Translations under genes and position numbers: made by a program
The notes under the pieces: model-generated
Databases searched by the model: none
What the model was told of the DNA's origin: nothing
The model's input: only the letters and a program-made list of their open reading frames with translations
DNA from: Lysobacteraceae bacterium
GTDB lineage: Bacteria; Pseudomonadota; Gammaproteobacteria; Xanthomonadales; Rhodanobacteraceae
Length of the DNA stretch: 33,728 nt
NCBI GenBank assembly: GCA_028870665.1
Contig: JAGWPB010000032.1
Location: forward strand, 1 to 33,728
Reading direction: 5' to 3'
Shown here: positions 24,097 through 31,318 of the stretch, piece after piece
Layout: the number at the start of each line of letters is the position of its first letter
Numbering within the stretch: the stretch's first letter is position 1

Positions 24097-24540
24097 TCAG
24101 TGCGCCAGGATCTCGAACTTGCCGAAGGCGATGCCGAGATCCCAGCCGTCGCCGACGCCGGCCAGCGCCAGCGCCACGTTGCCCTTGGTCAGCACCTGCG
24201 CCGAACTCGACTTGACCACGCCGGCATGCACCTGCGCGGTGGCGTAGCTGCCCAGCACGTCGCGGATGTCGCGCACGCCGGTGAAGTGCCCGCGGCCATC
24301 CTTGATCTCGGACTTGCCGATGGTCAGGCCGCCGCCCTTGGTGCGCAATTCGACGTGCATGCTCTGGCCGTTGGAGCAGGTGATCTCGCCCTGGCCCTTG
24401 GCGGTCTGGTAGAAGATCGACCAGCCGGCGAGCGAGTAGCGCATGTCGCAGGAGACCTCGCCGCCGGCGTGCGCGGCCGGTGGGATCGCCGCGAGGGCGA
24501 GCAGGCAGAAAGGCAACATCAGGGTCCGGGTCTTGCGCAT
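24097..24540 (-). CDS. Small exported protein of unknown function
   Basis: A 147-residue protein with a signal peptide (LMLPFCLLALAAIPPAAHA, cut after residue 25). The mature domain of about 120 residues has two cysteines (31 and 55) that may form a disulphide, and Gly-rich beta-type stretches such as TKGGGLTIGKSEIKDG and GNVALALAGVGDGWDLG. The sequence suggests a compact periplasmic beta domain; I do not recognise a named family. The ATG at 24538-24540 has a good GGAG ribosome site. It is followed after one base by the GFA gene. Confidence 0.78.
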   Translation of the reverse strand: MRKTRTLMLPFCLLALAAIPPAAHAGGEVSCDMRYSLAGWSIFYQTAKGQGEITCSNGQSMHVELRTKGGGLTIGKSEIKDGRGHFTGVRDIRDVLGSYATAQVHAGVVKSSSAQVLTKGNVALALAGVGDGWDLGIAFGKFEILAH

Positions 24541-24718
24541 GATCACGACTCCTGGAAGGACACGACACACGATGCTGACAGCCGCGGCTGAACGTCGCAG
24601 AAATCCGGCGTGAAAAGCGCATTCACCGCGCATGCACGCCGCCTGCATGGGGGCGGCCGATGATACACACGCCGATCGCGGGCCGATCCCCCTCCCTGCG
24701 CCCGTCCCCGGCCTTGCC

Positions 24719-24750
24719 AGGCCCGCCGCCCACCCCGGCGGGCCTGTTTT
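24719..24750 (+). terminator. Intrinsic terminator hairpin ahead of the universal stress gene
   Basis: Bases 24719-24728 pair perfectly with 24736-24745 (10 bp, 7-base loop) and are followed by GTTTT, the form of a Rho-independent terminator on the plus strand. No plus-strand gene lies upstream until 22566, and the hairpin stands 56 bp before the universal stress ATG. It may end a small RNA starting in 24541-24718, or act as a leader attenuator. Confidence 0.7.
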
Positions 24751-24772
24751 ATCGGCGCTTCGTCGGGCCGGG

Positions 24773-24778
24773 TAAGCT
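24773..24778 (+). promoter_or_regulatory. Putative -10 box of the universal stress gene
   Basis: TAAGCT, 28 bp before the ATG and downstream of the terminator hairpin. If real, the gene is transcribed independently of any RNA ended by that hairpin. No clear -35. Confidence 0.3.
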
Positions 24779-24806
24779 GGCGCCCTACCGGTCACGGAGC
24801 CCGATC

Positions 24807-25631
24807 ATGCGCGCCCCCGATCTCGCGGTTCACGTCCGTCATCCCGGCCAGTCCACGCCCGGCGTGCGCCTGGCCCTGCAACTGGCCGCGCGTTTGCAAG
24901 CGCACATCGAGGGCCTGCATGTCGTGCCGTTGCCGGCGGCGGCATTCAGCGTGCCCGAGGCGGTCACCCTGCAGGTGATGGAGTCCGAGCAGCGCCGTCG
25001 CGACGCCGAGGCGCAGGCGCCATGGTGGCGCGCCGAGCTGGATGCGCGAGGTCTTGCCGGCAACTGGCGCGTGGGCGAGGGCGATCTCGCCCAGGTGCTC
25101 TGCCTGGGCGCGGCGGCGGCCGATCTGCTGGTGATGGAGCGGCCGGCCGAAGCCGAGGATGCGCCGCTGGGCTTCGGCGCCACCTCGCGCACGGTATTCG
25201 CTGCCGGCATCCCGGTCCTGGTGGTGCCGGCGCAGACCGCCGTGGCCGAGACCGGCCGCAACGTGCTGGTGGCCTGGAACGGCAGCCGCGAAGCGCAGCG
25301 GGCGCTGCGCGGCGCGCTGCCGCTGCTGGCGCAGGCCGCGCACATCACTCTTCTCGACGGCAGCCGCGAGCAGCATCCCGAGGGCCTGGCCTGGCTGCCG
25401 CCGCTGGCGCTGCCGGACTGGTGCGAACGCCATCGATTGCATGTACGCATCGAGCCGTTTCAGCCGCAAGGGGCGACCGGCCCGGCCTTGCTGGAGGCCG
25501 CGGCCCGCCTCGGCGCGGACCTGATCGTGCTGGGGGCCTGGGGCCATTCGCGCATCACCGAGATGGTGCTCGGCGGCACCACCCGCGCGTTGTTTCGCGA
25601 CAGCACGCTGCCGATGCTGGTGGCGCATTGA
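24807..25631 (+). CDS. Universal stress protein (tandem UspA domains)
   Basis: A 274-residue cytosolic protein with two Usp-type halves (about 1-148 and 150-274). The second keeps the nucleotide-binding pattern VLGAWGHSRITEMVLGGTTR, close to the G-x2-G-x9-G-(S/T) of ATP-binding Usp proteins, and ends STLPMLVAH. The first half has the matching LLVMERP and IPVLVVPAQ strands but lacks the glycine loop, so only the second half is expected to bind ATP. Usp proteins aid survival under starvation or oxidative stress. The ATG at 24807 has a GGAG ribosome site; longer in-frame starts would run through the terminator hairpin. Confidence 0.9.
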   Translation: MRAPDLAVHVRHPGQSTPGVRLALQLAARLQAHIEGLHVVPLPAAAFSVPEAVTLQVMESEQRRRDAEAQAPWWRAELDARGLAGNWRVGEGDLAQVLCLGAAAADLLVMERPAEAEDAPLGFGATSRTVFAAGIPVLVVPAQTAVAETGRNVLVAWNGSREAQRALRGALPLLAQAAHITLLDGSREQHPEGLAWLPPLALPDWCERHRLHVRIEPFQPQGATGPALLEAAARLGADLIVLGAWGHSRITEMVLGGTTRALFRDSTLPMLVAH

Positions 25632-25802
25632 GGGCGTGCGCCGCGAGCGGCTGCGCGGGCCACGCGCAGCGACGGCCGCGCGAGCCGGAAGTCGGGCAAG
25701 GCTGAAGGCGTCGCCTCGCCACGCAACTGGGTCCCCGGCTCCCTTGGCGTCTTGCCTTCCCCCTTTCCGCTTCCGCGGACAATCCAGCGGCCGTGCCGTC
25801 GC

Positions 25803-27179
25803 TCAGCCGCGATAGCGCTGCGCCAGCAGGGCAAACATCGCGCGCAGGCCCAGCGCCTCGCCGCCCCGGGGCCGGCCCGGTCGGTCCGTGTCGTTCCAGG
25901 CGTAGGTGTCCAGGTGCAGCCACGGCGTCTGCGCCGGCACGAAGCGTTCGAGATACAGCGCGGCGGTGATCGCGCCGGCGTGGCGCGAGGCGCCGCTGTT
26001 GGCGAAATCGGCGATGTGCGAATCGAGCAGGCGCCGGTACGGTCGCCACAGCGGCAGCCGCCACAGCGGATCGTGCTCGCTGCGCGCCGCCGCCAGGGCC
26101 GCGTCCGCCAGTGCGTCGCGGTTGGCGAACAGCGCCGGCAGGTCCGGCCCCAGCGCCACGCGCGCGGCGCCGGTCAGGGTGGCGAAGTCGATGATCAGGT
26201 CGGGTTGCTGCTCGCCGGCGTAGGCCAGCGCGTCGCCCAGGATCACGCGGCCCTCGGCGTCGGTGTTGTCGATCTCGACGCTGAGCCCGCTGCGGGTGCG
26301 GATCACCTCGCCGGGCCGATAGGCATCGGCGGCGATGGCGTTTTCCACCGCCGGAATCAGCAGGGTCAGGCTGACCGGCAGGCTTGCGCGCATCACCCAG
26401 CCGGCCAGCGCCAGCGCGTGTGCGGCGCCGCCCATGTCCTTTTTCATCCAGCGCATGCCGTCGCCGGTCTTGAGGTCGAGTCCGCCGGTGTCGAAGCACA
26501 CGCCCTTGCCGACCAGTACCAGCCGCGGGTGCGCGCGGTCGCCCCAGTGCAATTCGATCAGCCGCGGTGCGCGATGACTGGCGCGGCCGACGGCGTGGAT
26601 CGCCGGAAAGCCGGCCTCGATCAGCGCCGCGCCGACCCATTCGCGCACCGTCGCCGCGTGCGACCGCGCGAGTGCGCGCACGGCGTCGGCCAGCTGCTCC
26701 GGACCCAGGTCTTCGGTCGGCGTGTTGACCAGATCGCGCACCCGCGTCGTCGCTTCCAGCAGCGGTGCCAGCTCGGCTTGCAGCGTCGCGTCCACGGCCA
26801 GCCGTGCCGGCGCACGCCGCGCGGCCTTGTAGCGGGTGTAGCGGTAGGCGCCGAGCGCGAACCCGAGCGCGGCCAGGCGCGTATCCGCCAGTACGCCCTC
26901 GGCGGCCAGTGCGTAAGCGCCCGGCGGCAGCGTCGCGGCCAGATCGCCCAGTGCCCATAGCGGCTCGCCGCGATCGACGCCGGCCAGGACCCGCTGCAGC
27001 GTGCCGTCGGCGGCCGGCAGCAGGGCGACCTCGCCGGCGGTGGCGGTGAATCCGGTCGCCTGCAGCCAGCGCGCGGCGCGCGCGCCGAGACGCTTGCGGC
27101 AGGCGCCCAGAGCGGCGCGATCGACGCTCTCGATGGCGACGGTCTTGCGGCCGCGGCGCAGGGGCATCAGGGCATCCAT
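25803..27179 (-). CDS. M17 leucyl aminopeptidase family protein
   Basis: A 458-residue two-metal aminopeptidase that removes N-terminal residues from peptides in the cytosol. The metal and catalytic residues are all there: Lys225 and Asp230 in VGKGVCFDTGG, Lys237 in LDLKTGDG, Asp248 in KKDMGGAA, and Asp307, Glu309 and Arg311 in the signature NTDAEGRVILGDALAYA (306-322). It is shorter than PepA (about 500 residues), nearer to PepB-like members. The ATG at 27177-27179 is preferred over a TTG 18 codons upstream; no strong ribosome site. It is followed by a convergent gap of 171 bp with no clear terminator. Confidence 0.93.
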   Translation of the reverse strand: MDALMPLRRGRKTVAIESVDRAALGACRKRLGARAARWLQATGFTATAGEVALLPAADGTLQRVLAGVDRGEPLWALGDLAATLPPGAYALAAEGVLADTRLAALGFALGAYRYTRYKAARRAPARLAVDATLQAELAPLLEATTRVRDLVNTPTEDLGPEQLADAVRALARSHAATVREWVGAALIEAGFPAIHAVGRASHRAPRLIELHWGDRAHPRLVLVGKGVCFDTGGLDLKTGDGMRWMKKDMGGAAHALALAGWVMRASLPVSLTLLIPAVENAIAADAYRPGEVIRTRSGLSVEIDNTDAEGRVILGDALAYAGEQQPDLIIDFATLTGAARVALGPDLPALFANRDALADAALAAARSEHDPLWRLPLWRPYRRLLDSHIADFANSGASRHAGAITAALYLERFVPAQTPWLHLDTYAWNDTDRPGRPRGGEALGLRAMFALLAQRYRG

Positions 27180-27263
27180 GACGGTGCTCGCAGACAGGCG
27201 CGCGGCGCGCGCGCGGAACGTCGATGCTAGCAAACCGCCTCGGCGTGCCGACAGCGGCGGCGG

Positions 27264-27494
27264 TCAGTGCGACTCGGCATCGATCTGCCGGCGCTGTTGC
27301 GCGGCCTGGCGGTCGATCACGCTCTGCACCGACCTGGCGCGCGCCAGTGCCTTCAGATCTCCGTCCCACGGCGTGGCGACGTGCGCGGTCGAGGCCGCGG
27401 CGGCAGGCGTCGCCGCGGTGGTCTGCGCCGGGTGCGAGCAGCCGGCCACGGCCAGAGCGGCGAGCGCGGCAAGGGCGGAAACGGGCATGCGCAT
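27264..27494 (-). CDS. Small lipoprotein of unknown function
   Basis: A 76-residue protein with a short lipobox signal ending at Cys19 (LAVAGC), so it is likely a membrane-anchored lipoprotein. The mature part is an Ala/Thr-rich linker and then a helical, charged segment DLKALARARSVQSVIDRQAAQQRRQ. No family recognised. The ATG has a good GAGGT ribosome site. It lies upstream of the aminopeptidase gene on the same strand and diverges from the SDR gene. Confidence 0.7.
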   Translation of the reverse strand: MRMPVSALAALAALAVAGCSHPAQTTAATPAAAASTAHVATPWDGDLKALARARSVQSVIDRQAAQQRRQIDAESH

Positions 27495-27551
27495 CGGGCG
27501 TCACCTCCGCGCCGAGTCTGGCGCCGTGCCGTCGCGTCGGCAAGCCTCGGT

Positions 27552-27557
27552 TACACT
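27552..27557 (+). promoter_or_regulatory. Putative -10 box of the SDR gene
   Basis: TACACT lies 19 bp before the ATG, ahead of a GGAGGT ribosome site. It is identical to the hexamer before plsY but placed to leave a short leader. No clear -35. Confidence 0.35.
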
Positions 27558-27576
27558 CGTTCGCGGAGGTGGCGCG

Positions 27577-28359
27577 ATGGATCAACACACCGCACGCTGG
27601 CGTCTGGACGGGCGCACCGCGCTGGTCACCGGCGCCAGCCGCGGCATCGGCTATGCCTGCGCGCGCGAGCTGGCCGCACTCGGCGCCGAGGTGCTGATGG
27701 TGGCGCGCGACGAGGCGCACCTCGAGCACGCGCGCGCCGAGCTGGCGGAGGAGTTTCCGGCGCGCCCGCCGCGTGCATTCGCCGCCGACCTGGCGCAGCA
27801 CGAGGCACGCCTGGAGCTGTTCGACTGGATTGCCGATCTCGACGCGCCGCTGTCGCTGCTGGTCAACAACGTCGGCGCCAACGTCAGCAAGGCGACCATG
27901 GAGTACGCCGAGGACGAGCTGCGCGACCTGCTCGAGGCCAACCTGGTCAGCGCCTTCGCGCTGTGCCGGCTGGCTTATCCGTCGCTGCGCGAGCATGGTG
28001 CGGCGGCGATCGTCAACATCGGTTCGGTGTCCGGCGCCACGCACGTGCGCACCGGAGCGCCCTACGGACTCGGCAAGGCCGCGCTGCATCAGCTGACCCG
28101 CAACCTCGCCTGCGAGTGGGCGGTGGACGGCATCCGCGTCAACGCGGTCGCGCCCTGGTACATCCGCACCCGCCGCACCGAGCCGGCGCTGGCCGATCCC
28201 GACTACCTCGAGGAGGTGCTCGACCGCACGCCGATGCGGCGCATCGGCGAGCCCGACGAGGTGGCGGCGGCGGTGGCCTTCCTGTGCCTGTCGGCGGCCG
28301 GCTACATCACCGGCGCGGTGCTGCCGGTGGATGGCGGATTCCTGCAGTACGGTTTCTGA
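27577..28359 (+). CDS. Short-chain dehydrogenase/reductase (tropinone reductase-like)
   Basis: A 260-residue classical SDR that uses NAD(P)H to interconvert an alcohol and a ketone. The cofactor motif TGASRGIG is at 18-25, and NNVGAN at 97-102. The catalytic Ser150, Tyr163 and Lys167 are spaced as in the family (NIGSVSG, then YGLGK). PWYIRT and GAVLPVDGG at the C end resemble the tropinone reductase-like group. Arg22 after the glycine motif and Arg44 at the end of the second strand suggest NADPH preference (inference). A GGAGGT ribosome site precedes the ATG. Substrate unknown; it converges on the GST gene. Confidence 0.92.
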   Translation: MDQHTARWRLDGRTALVTGASRGIGYACARELAALGAEVLMVARDEAHLEHARAELAEEFPARPPRAFAADLAQHEARLELFDWIADLDAPLSLLVNNVGANVSKATMEYAEDELRDLLEANLVSAFALCRLAYPSLREHGAAAIVNIGSVSGATHVRTGAPYGLGKAALHQLTRNLACEWAVDGIRVNAVAPWYIRTRRTEPALADPDYLEEVLDRTPMRRIGEPDEVAAAVAFLCLSAAGYITGAVLPVDGGFLQYGF

Positions 28360-28442
28360 GGGCGGCAACTGACGCTGCCGATCGCCCGTCCACCCGCCCG
28401 GATCGGGGTCATCGCGCAGTGCGGGCTTGCGCAGCGATGGCC

Positions 28443-29066
28443 CTAGCCCTGCGCCGCCACCAGCGCGGCGTCCGCGGCGCGCGCTCGCTGCACCGCCGGG
28501 CGCGCGCCGACGCGGTCGGCGTAGGCGCGGATCAGCGGCAGCTCGGGCACCAGCTTGAACTGCGTGGTCCAATCCAGCGCGGTGCCCCACAGCACGTCGA
28601 CCGAGGTGTAGCGCTCGCCCAGCAGCCACGGCCCGCGCGCCAGCTGGTCGGTCAGCGTCTTCAGCATGGTGTCGTAGTCGCCGTAGGGTGAACTGGAACG
28701 CGACGCCGGTTCGTGTTTTTGCGCGCGATCCATCAGCGCCGGCTCGAAGCAGGAGCCGTAGTAGGCGATCCAGCGCAGCCACGGCCCGCGCAGCGGATCG
28801 CCGATGGCCGGCGCGAGACCCGCCTGCGGAAAGCGGTCGGCGAGGTAGATGTAGATCGCCACCTGCTCGGTGATCAGCGCGTCGCCATCCTTCAGCGCCG
28901 GTACCTTGCCCATCGGATTGATGGCGAGGTAGGCGGGCTGGCGCTGCTCGCCGGCCTTGAGGTCGAGCAGGTGCAGCCGATAGGGCGCGCCCAGTTCCTC
29001 GAGCAGGATGCGCACGCCGGTCGAGCGCGTCTGCGGAGCGTGGAAGAACGTCAGTTCGGTGCTCAT
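28443..29066 (-). CDS. Glutathione S-transferase family protein
   Basis: A 207-residue cytosolic protein with the GST layout. The thioredoxin-like N domain (about 1-80) has FHAPQTRSTGVRILLEELG and the cis-Pro strand GKVPALKDG (54-62), followed by the glutathione-binding ITEQVAIYIYLAD (65-77). An all-helical C domain has WLLGERYTSVDVLWG. Substrate is not predictable. It lies 31 bp after the start of the phosphoesterase's 3' end on the same strand, so read-through from that gene is possible. The ATG at 29064-29066 has a weak ribosome site. Confidence 0.92.
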   Translation of the reverse strand: MSTELTFFHAPQTRSTGVRILLEELGAPYRLHLLDLKAGEQRQPAYLAINPMGKVPALKDGDALITEQVAIYIYLADRFPQAGLAPAIGDPLRGPWLRWIAYYGSCFEPALMDRAQKHEPASRSSSPYGDYDTMLKTLTDQLARGPWLLGERYTSVDVLWGTALDWTTQFKLVPELPLIRAYADRVGARPAVQRARAADAALVAAQG

Positions 29067-29097
29067 GGCGAGACGCCCTGGATCGAGTGCGGACAGC

Positions 29098-31092
29098 TTA
29101 GCGTGGCGCCGCGGAGACCGGTGTCGGCGTGGTCTTGGGCCGCGGATTGAACTGCGGCGGCAGCGTGGTCCGGATGCCGAGCTGGCGATCGACCGGCACG
29201 ATGCCCAGCGCCTTGCAGTCCAGCCCCAGCGCGCCGGGCAACTGCTCGGTCCAGGCCTGCGGCACCTCGGCGTAGGACGCCGGCAGCGGTGCGGCGCGGC
29301 CGGCGAGGCGCGCGGTGTCGAAAGCACCCAGCAGGTCGGTCACATCGGGCGTCAGTGCGTCTTCCGGCCCCAGTCCGTGCAGATGGAAATGCAGTTCGCC
29401 CAGCTTGCGGCCCTCGAGCTCGTCCGGCAGCGTGGCCAGCGGCGGCAGGTCGAACACGCGATCGACGAACTTGACCACCGAGGCGGTATTGCCCGGCGCG
29501 TGGATCACCGCGTGCACGCGGGCATACGGCGAGATCAGCAGCAGCGGCACGCGCGGGCCGTTGCCCAGCCACTTGCCGTCGGGACCGCGGTTGCGCTGCG
29601 GCGGCGGCACATGGTCATAGTCGCCCTCGCTGTCGTCCCAGGTGACGATGATCGCGCTGTCGCTCCAGTACCGGCTGGCGGCAATCGCATTGATCGCGCG
29701 CGCGACCAGGATCTCGCTGATCTGCGCGTCGGAATACTGCGGGTGATCGTCGTCGCCGAGAAAGCGCGCCTGCACGCGCGGATCGGGGTCGGCGGGCTTC
29801 AGTCCGAAGTCGTTGCGGTAGCCGCCCTTGATGTAGAACACACCGCCGGCGGCGGGCAGGCGGCCGTCGCGCAGGTCGCCGAAGAACCGCGACAGGTCCG
29901 CCAGATGCGCGCGCAGCGCCGGATTGTTGGCGATGTAACCGAAGTACTGCGGGCCGTTGTGGTGGGTGACATAGGAGGCATGCTGTCCTTCGGCATCCTC
30001 GGGGTCGGCGCCGGCGGGCGTCGGCGCGCCGTAGCCCGCCTGATACCAGCGCCAGTCCACCGTGCGCTGGCCGCGCACGCTGATCGCACGCACGTCGCCG
30101 CGCAGGTCGGCGAGGTCGGTTTCCGGGCGTGTGTCCTTTTGCACGGTGGCATCGAGGTCGCCGCCCTGCAGCGTCAGCGGCAGCGTGGCGAAGGTGAGGT
30201 TGTGCTGCACGGCATCGCGATGCGCGGCGGTCTTGGCGGTGTCGTGCGGGTTGTACGGCATGCGCTGTGCCGCCGGATTCGGGTCGTAGGGCGAACCCCA
30301 GAGCGGATCGGCATCGTCGACCACCGGCACGCCCGGCCCCTTGGCACCGTCGCCGGTGAAGGCCTCATCGGGATGCCGCGCCCACTGCGTCACGCCGGTC
30401 TGCGCGGCGATGATGCTGAGATTGCCGGGCGTGGACGGCCCGGCGACGGTCTGGAACACGTGATCGAACAGCGCGAAACGGTCGGCGTAGTGCCACAGGA
30501 TCGGCACCGTGTCGCAGTCCTCGTGCGCCATCGCCAGCTCGCCGAATTGCAGGGCGCGGAGGCTGGGCGCGCCCTGCGGCGAATACTTGCGCTCCTCGGT
30601 CAGCGCGAAGCGGTCCATGCGCGGCACGCCGCCGACCACGTGCAACTTGCGCAGCATCAGCGGATGCGAGTGGTCGATGTCGTCGCTGTCGGCGGCATGC
30701 TCGGCTGGGCCGATGCGAAACGGCGAGATCGTGGTCCAGCGCCCGTCCGGCAACTGCAGCGGCTGCACGAAGCCCGGCGTGCGTGCCGGCGGCTGCGAGT
30801 AGATGCCGTCGGCGCCCGGCCAGGTGCCGAAGTAGGAATCGAAGCTGCGGTTCTCCTGGTAGATCACGAACACGTACTTGATGTGCGCACGCAGCAGCGC
30901 GAGACGCTGCGCGGTGGAGAGATGCGGCTCGACGCGCGTCGGCACGACGTAGGGCGCGACGCCCGGTCCCGGCGCGGTGTCGATGGTCCGAGGTCTGCCG
31001 TCGCCGGCGTAGGCCCGCGTGGCGGCCGGCGCGGACGGCGCCGCGGCCAGCGTGACGAACAGGGCGAGCCACAGCGGGGCGGGTCGGTGCAT
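29098..31092 (-). CDS. Secreted phosphoesterase (acid phosphatase / phospholipase C-like)
   Basis: A 664-residue exported enzyme with a signal peptide (LWLALFVTLAAAPSAPA, cut near residue 24). It belongs to the phosphoesterase family that includes AcpA and bacterial phospholipase C. The N-terminal metal motif YQENRSFDSYFGTWPGADG is at 78-96. The nucleophile region VAGPSTPGNLSIIAAQTG (216-233) holds Ser220/Thr221, where the family has a Ser or Thr nucleophile. The C-terminal metal cluster is TWDDSEGDYDHVPPP (484-498). It should release phosphate from organic phosphates or lipids in the periplasm or outside. Whether it acts as phosphatase or lipase is not decided by sequence. A TACTCT box lies 28 bp before the ATG. 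Confidence 0.9.
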   Translation of the reverse strand: MHRPAPLWLALFVTLAAAPSAPAATRAYAGDGRPRTIDTAPGPGVAPYVVPTRVEPHLSTAQRLALLRAHIKYVFVIYQENRSFDSYFGTWPGADGIYSQPPARTPGFVQPLQLPDGRWTTISPFRIGPAEHAADSDDIDHSHPLMLRKLHVVGGVPRMDRFALTEERKYSPQGAPSLRALQFGELAMAHEDCDTVPILWHYADRFALFDHVFQTVAGPSTPGNLSIIAAQTGVTQWARHPDEAFTGDGAKGPGVPVVDDADPLWGSPYDPNPAAQRMPYNPHDTAKTAAHRDAVQHNLTFATLPLTLQGGDLDATVQKDTRPETDLADLRGDVRAISVRGQRTVDWRWYQAGYGAPTPAGADPEDAEGQHASYVTHHNGPQYFGYIANNPALRAHLADLSRFFGDLRDGRLPAAGGVFYIKGGYRNDFGLKPADPDPRVQARFLGDDDHPQYSDAQISEILVARAINAIAASRYWSDSAIIVTWDDSEGDYDHVPPPQRNRGPDGKWLGNGPRVPLLLISPYARVHAVIHAPGNTASVVKFVDRVFDLPPLATLPDELEGRKLGELHFHLHGLGPEDALTPDVTDLLGAFDTARLAGRAAPLPASYAEVPQAWTEQLPGALGLDCKALGIVPVDRQLGIRTTLPPQFNPRPKTTPTPVSAAPR

Positions 31093-31318
31093 GAGGTCGG
31101 TTGCTCAGATGAAAGTGCGAGAGTACGACAGCCCGATGACGATACGGTTCCATGGCGCCGGACGGGCGAGGGCGAGCGTTGATCGGCAGGGTACTGCAGC
31201 ACGATTTGCAACGAGTGTGGGTGTCCGATTTCAACGAACGCCAGCACCCCGCGATGTCGGAGCAGGCCTCGGTGTATGTTTCGCGCGCGCTTCGACCGCG
31301 TACTGACAGGGGATGGCC
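31093..31318. other. Divergent intergenic region, lower in GC
   Basis: 226 bp between the phosphoesterase and the 7TM-GAF gene. It must hold both promoters. On the minus strand TACTCT (31120-31125) is a fair -10 for the phosphoesterase. For the plus gene no clear box is seen. Base composition falls here, leading into the low-GC first half of the sensor gene. A 63-codon open frame at 31152-31343 shows no ribosome site or family. Confidence 0.4.

Noticed and set aside
25555-28782. A 1075-codon open frame on the minus strand
   Set aside because: It is an out-of-frame shadow of the M17 aminopeptidase and the small lipoprotein, and antisense to the SDR gene. The translation is low-complexity Arg/Ala/Gly with no domain.
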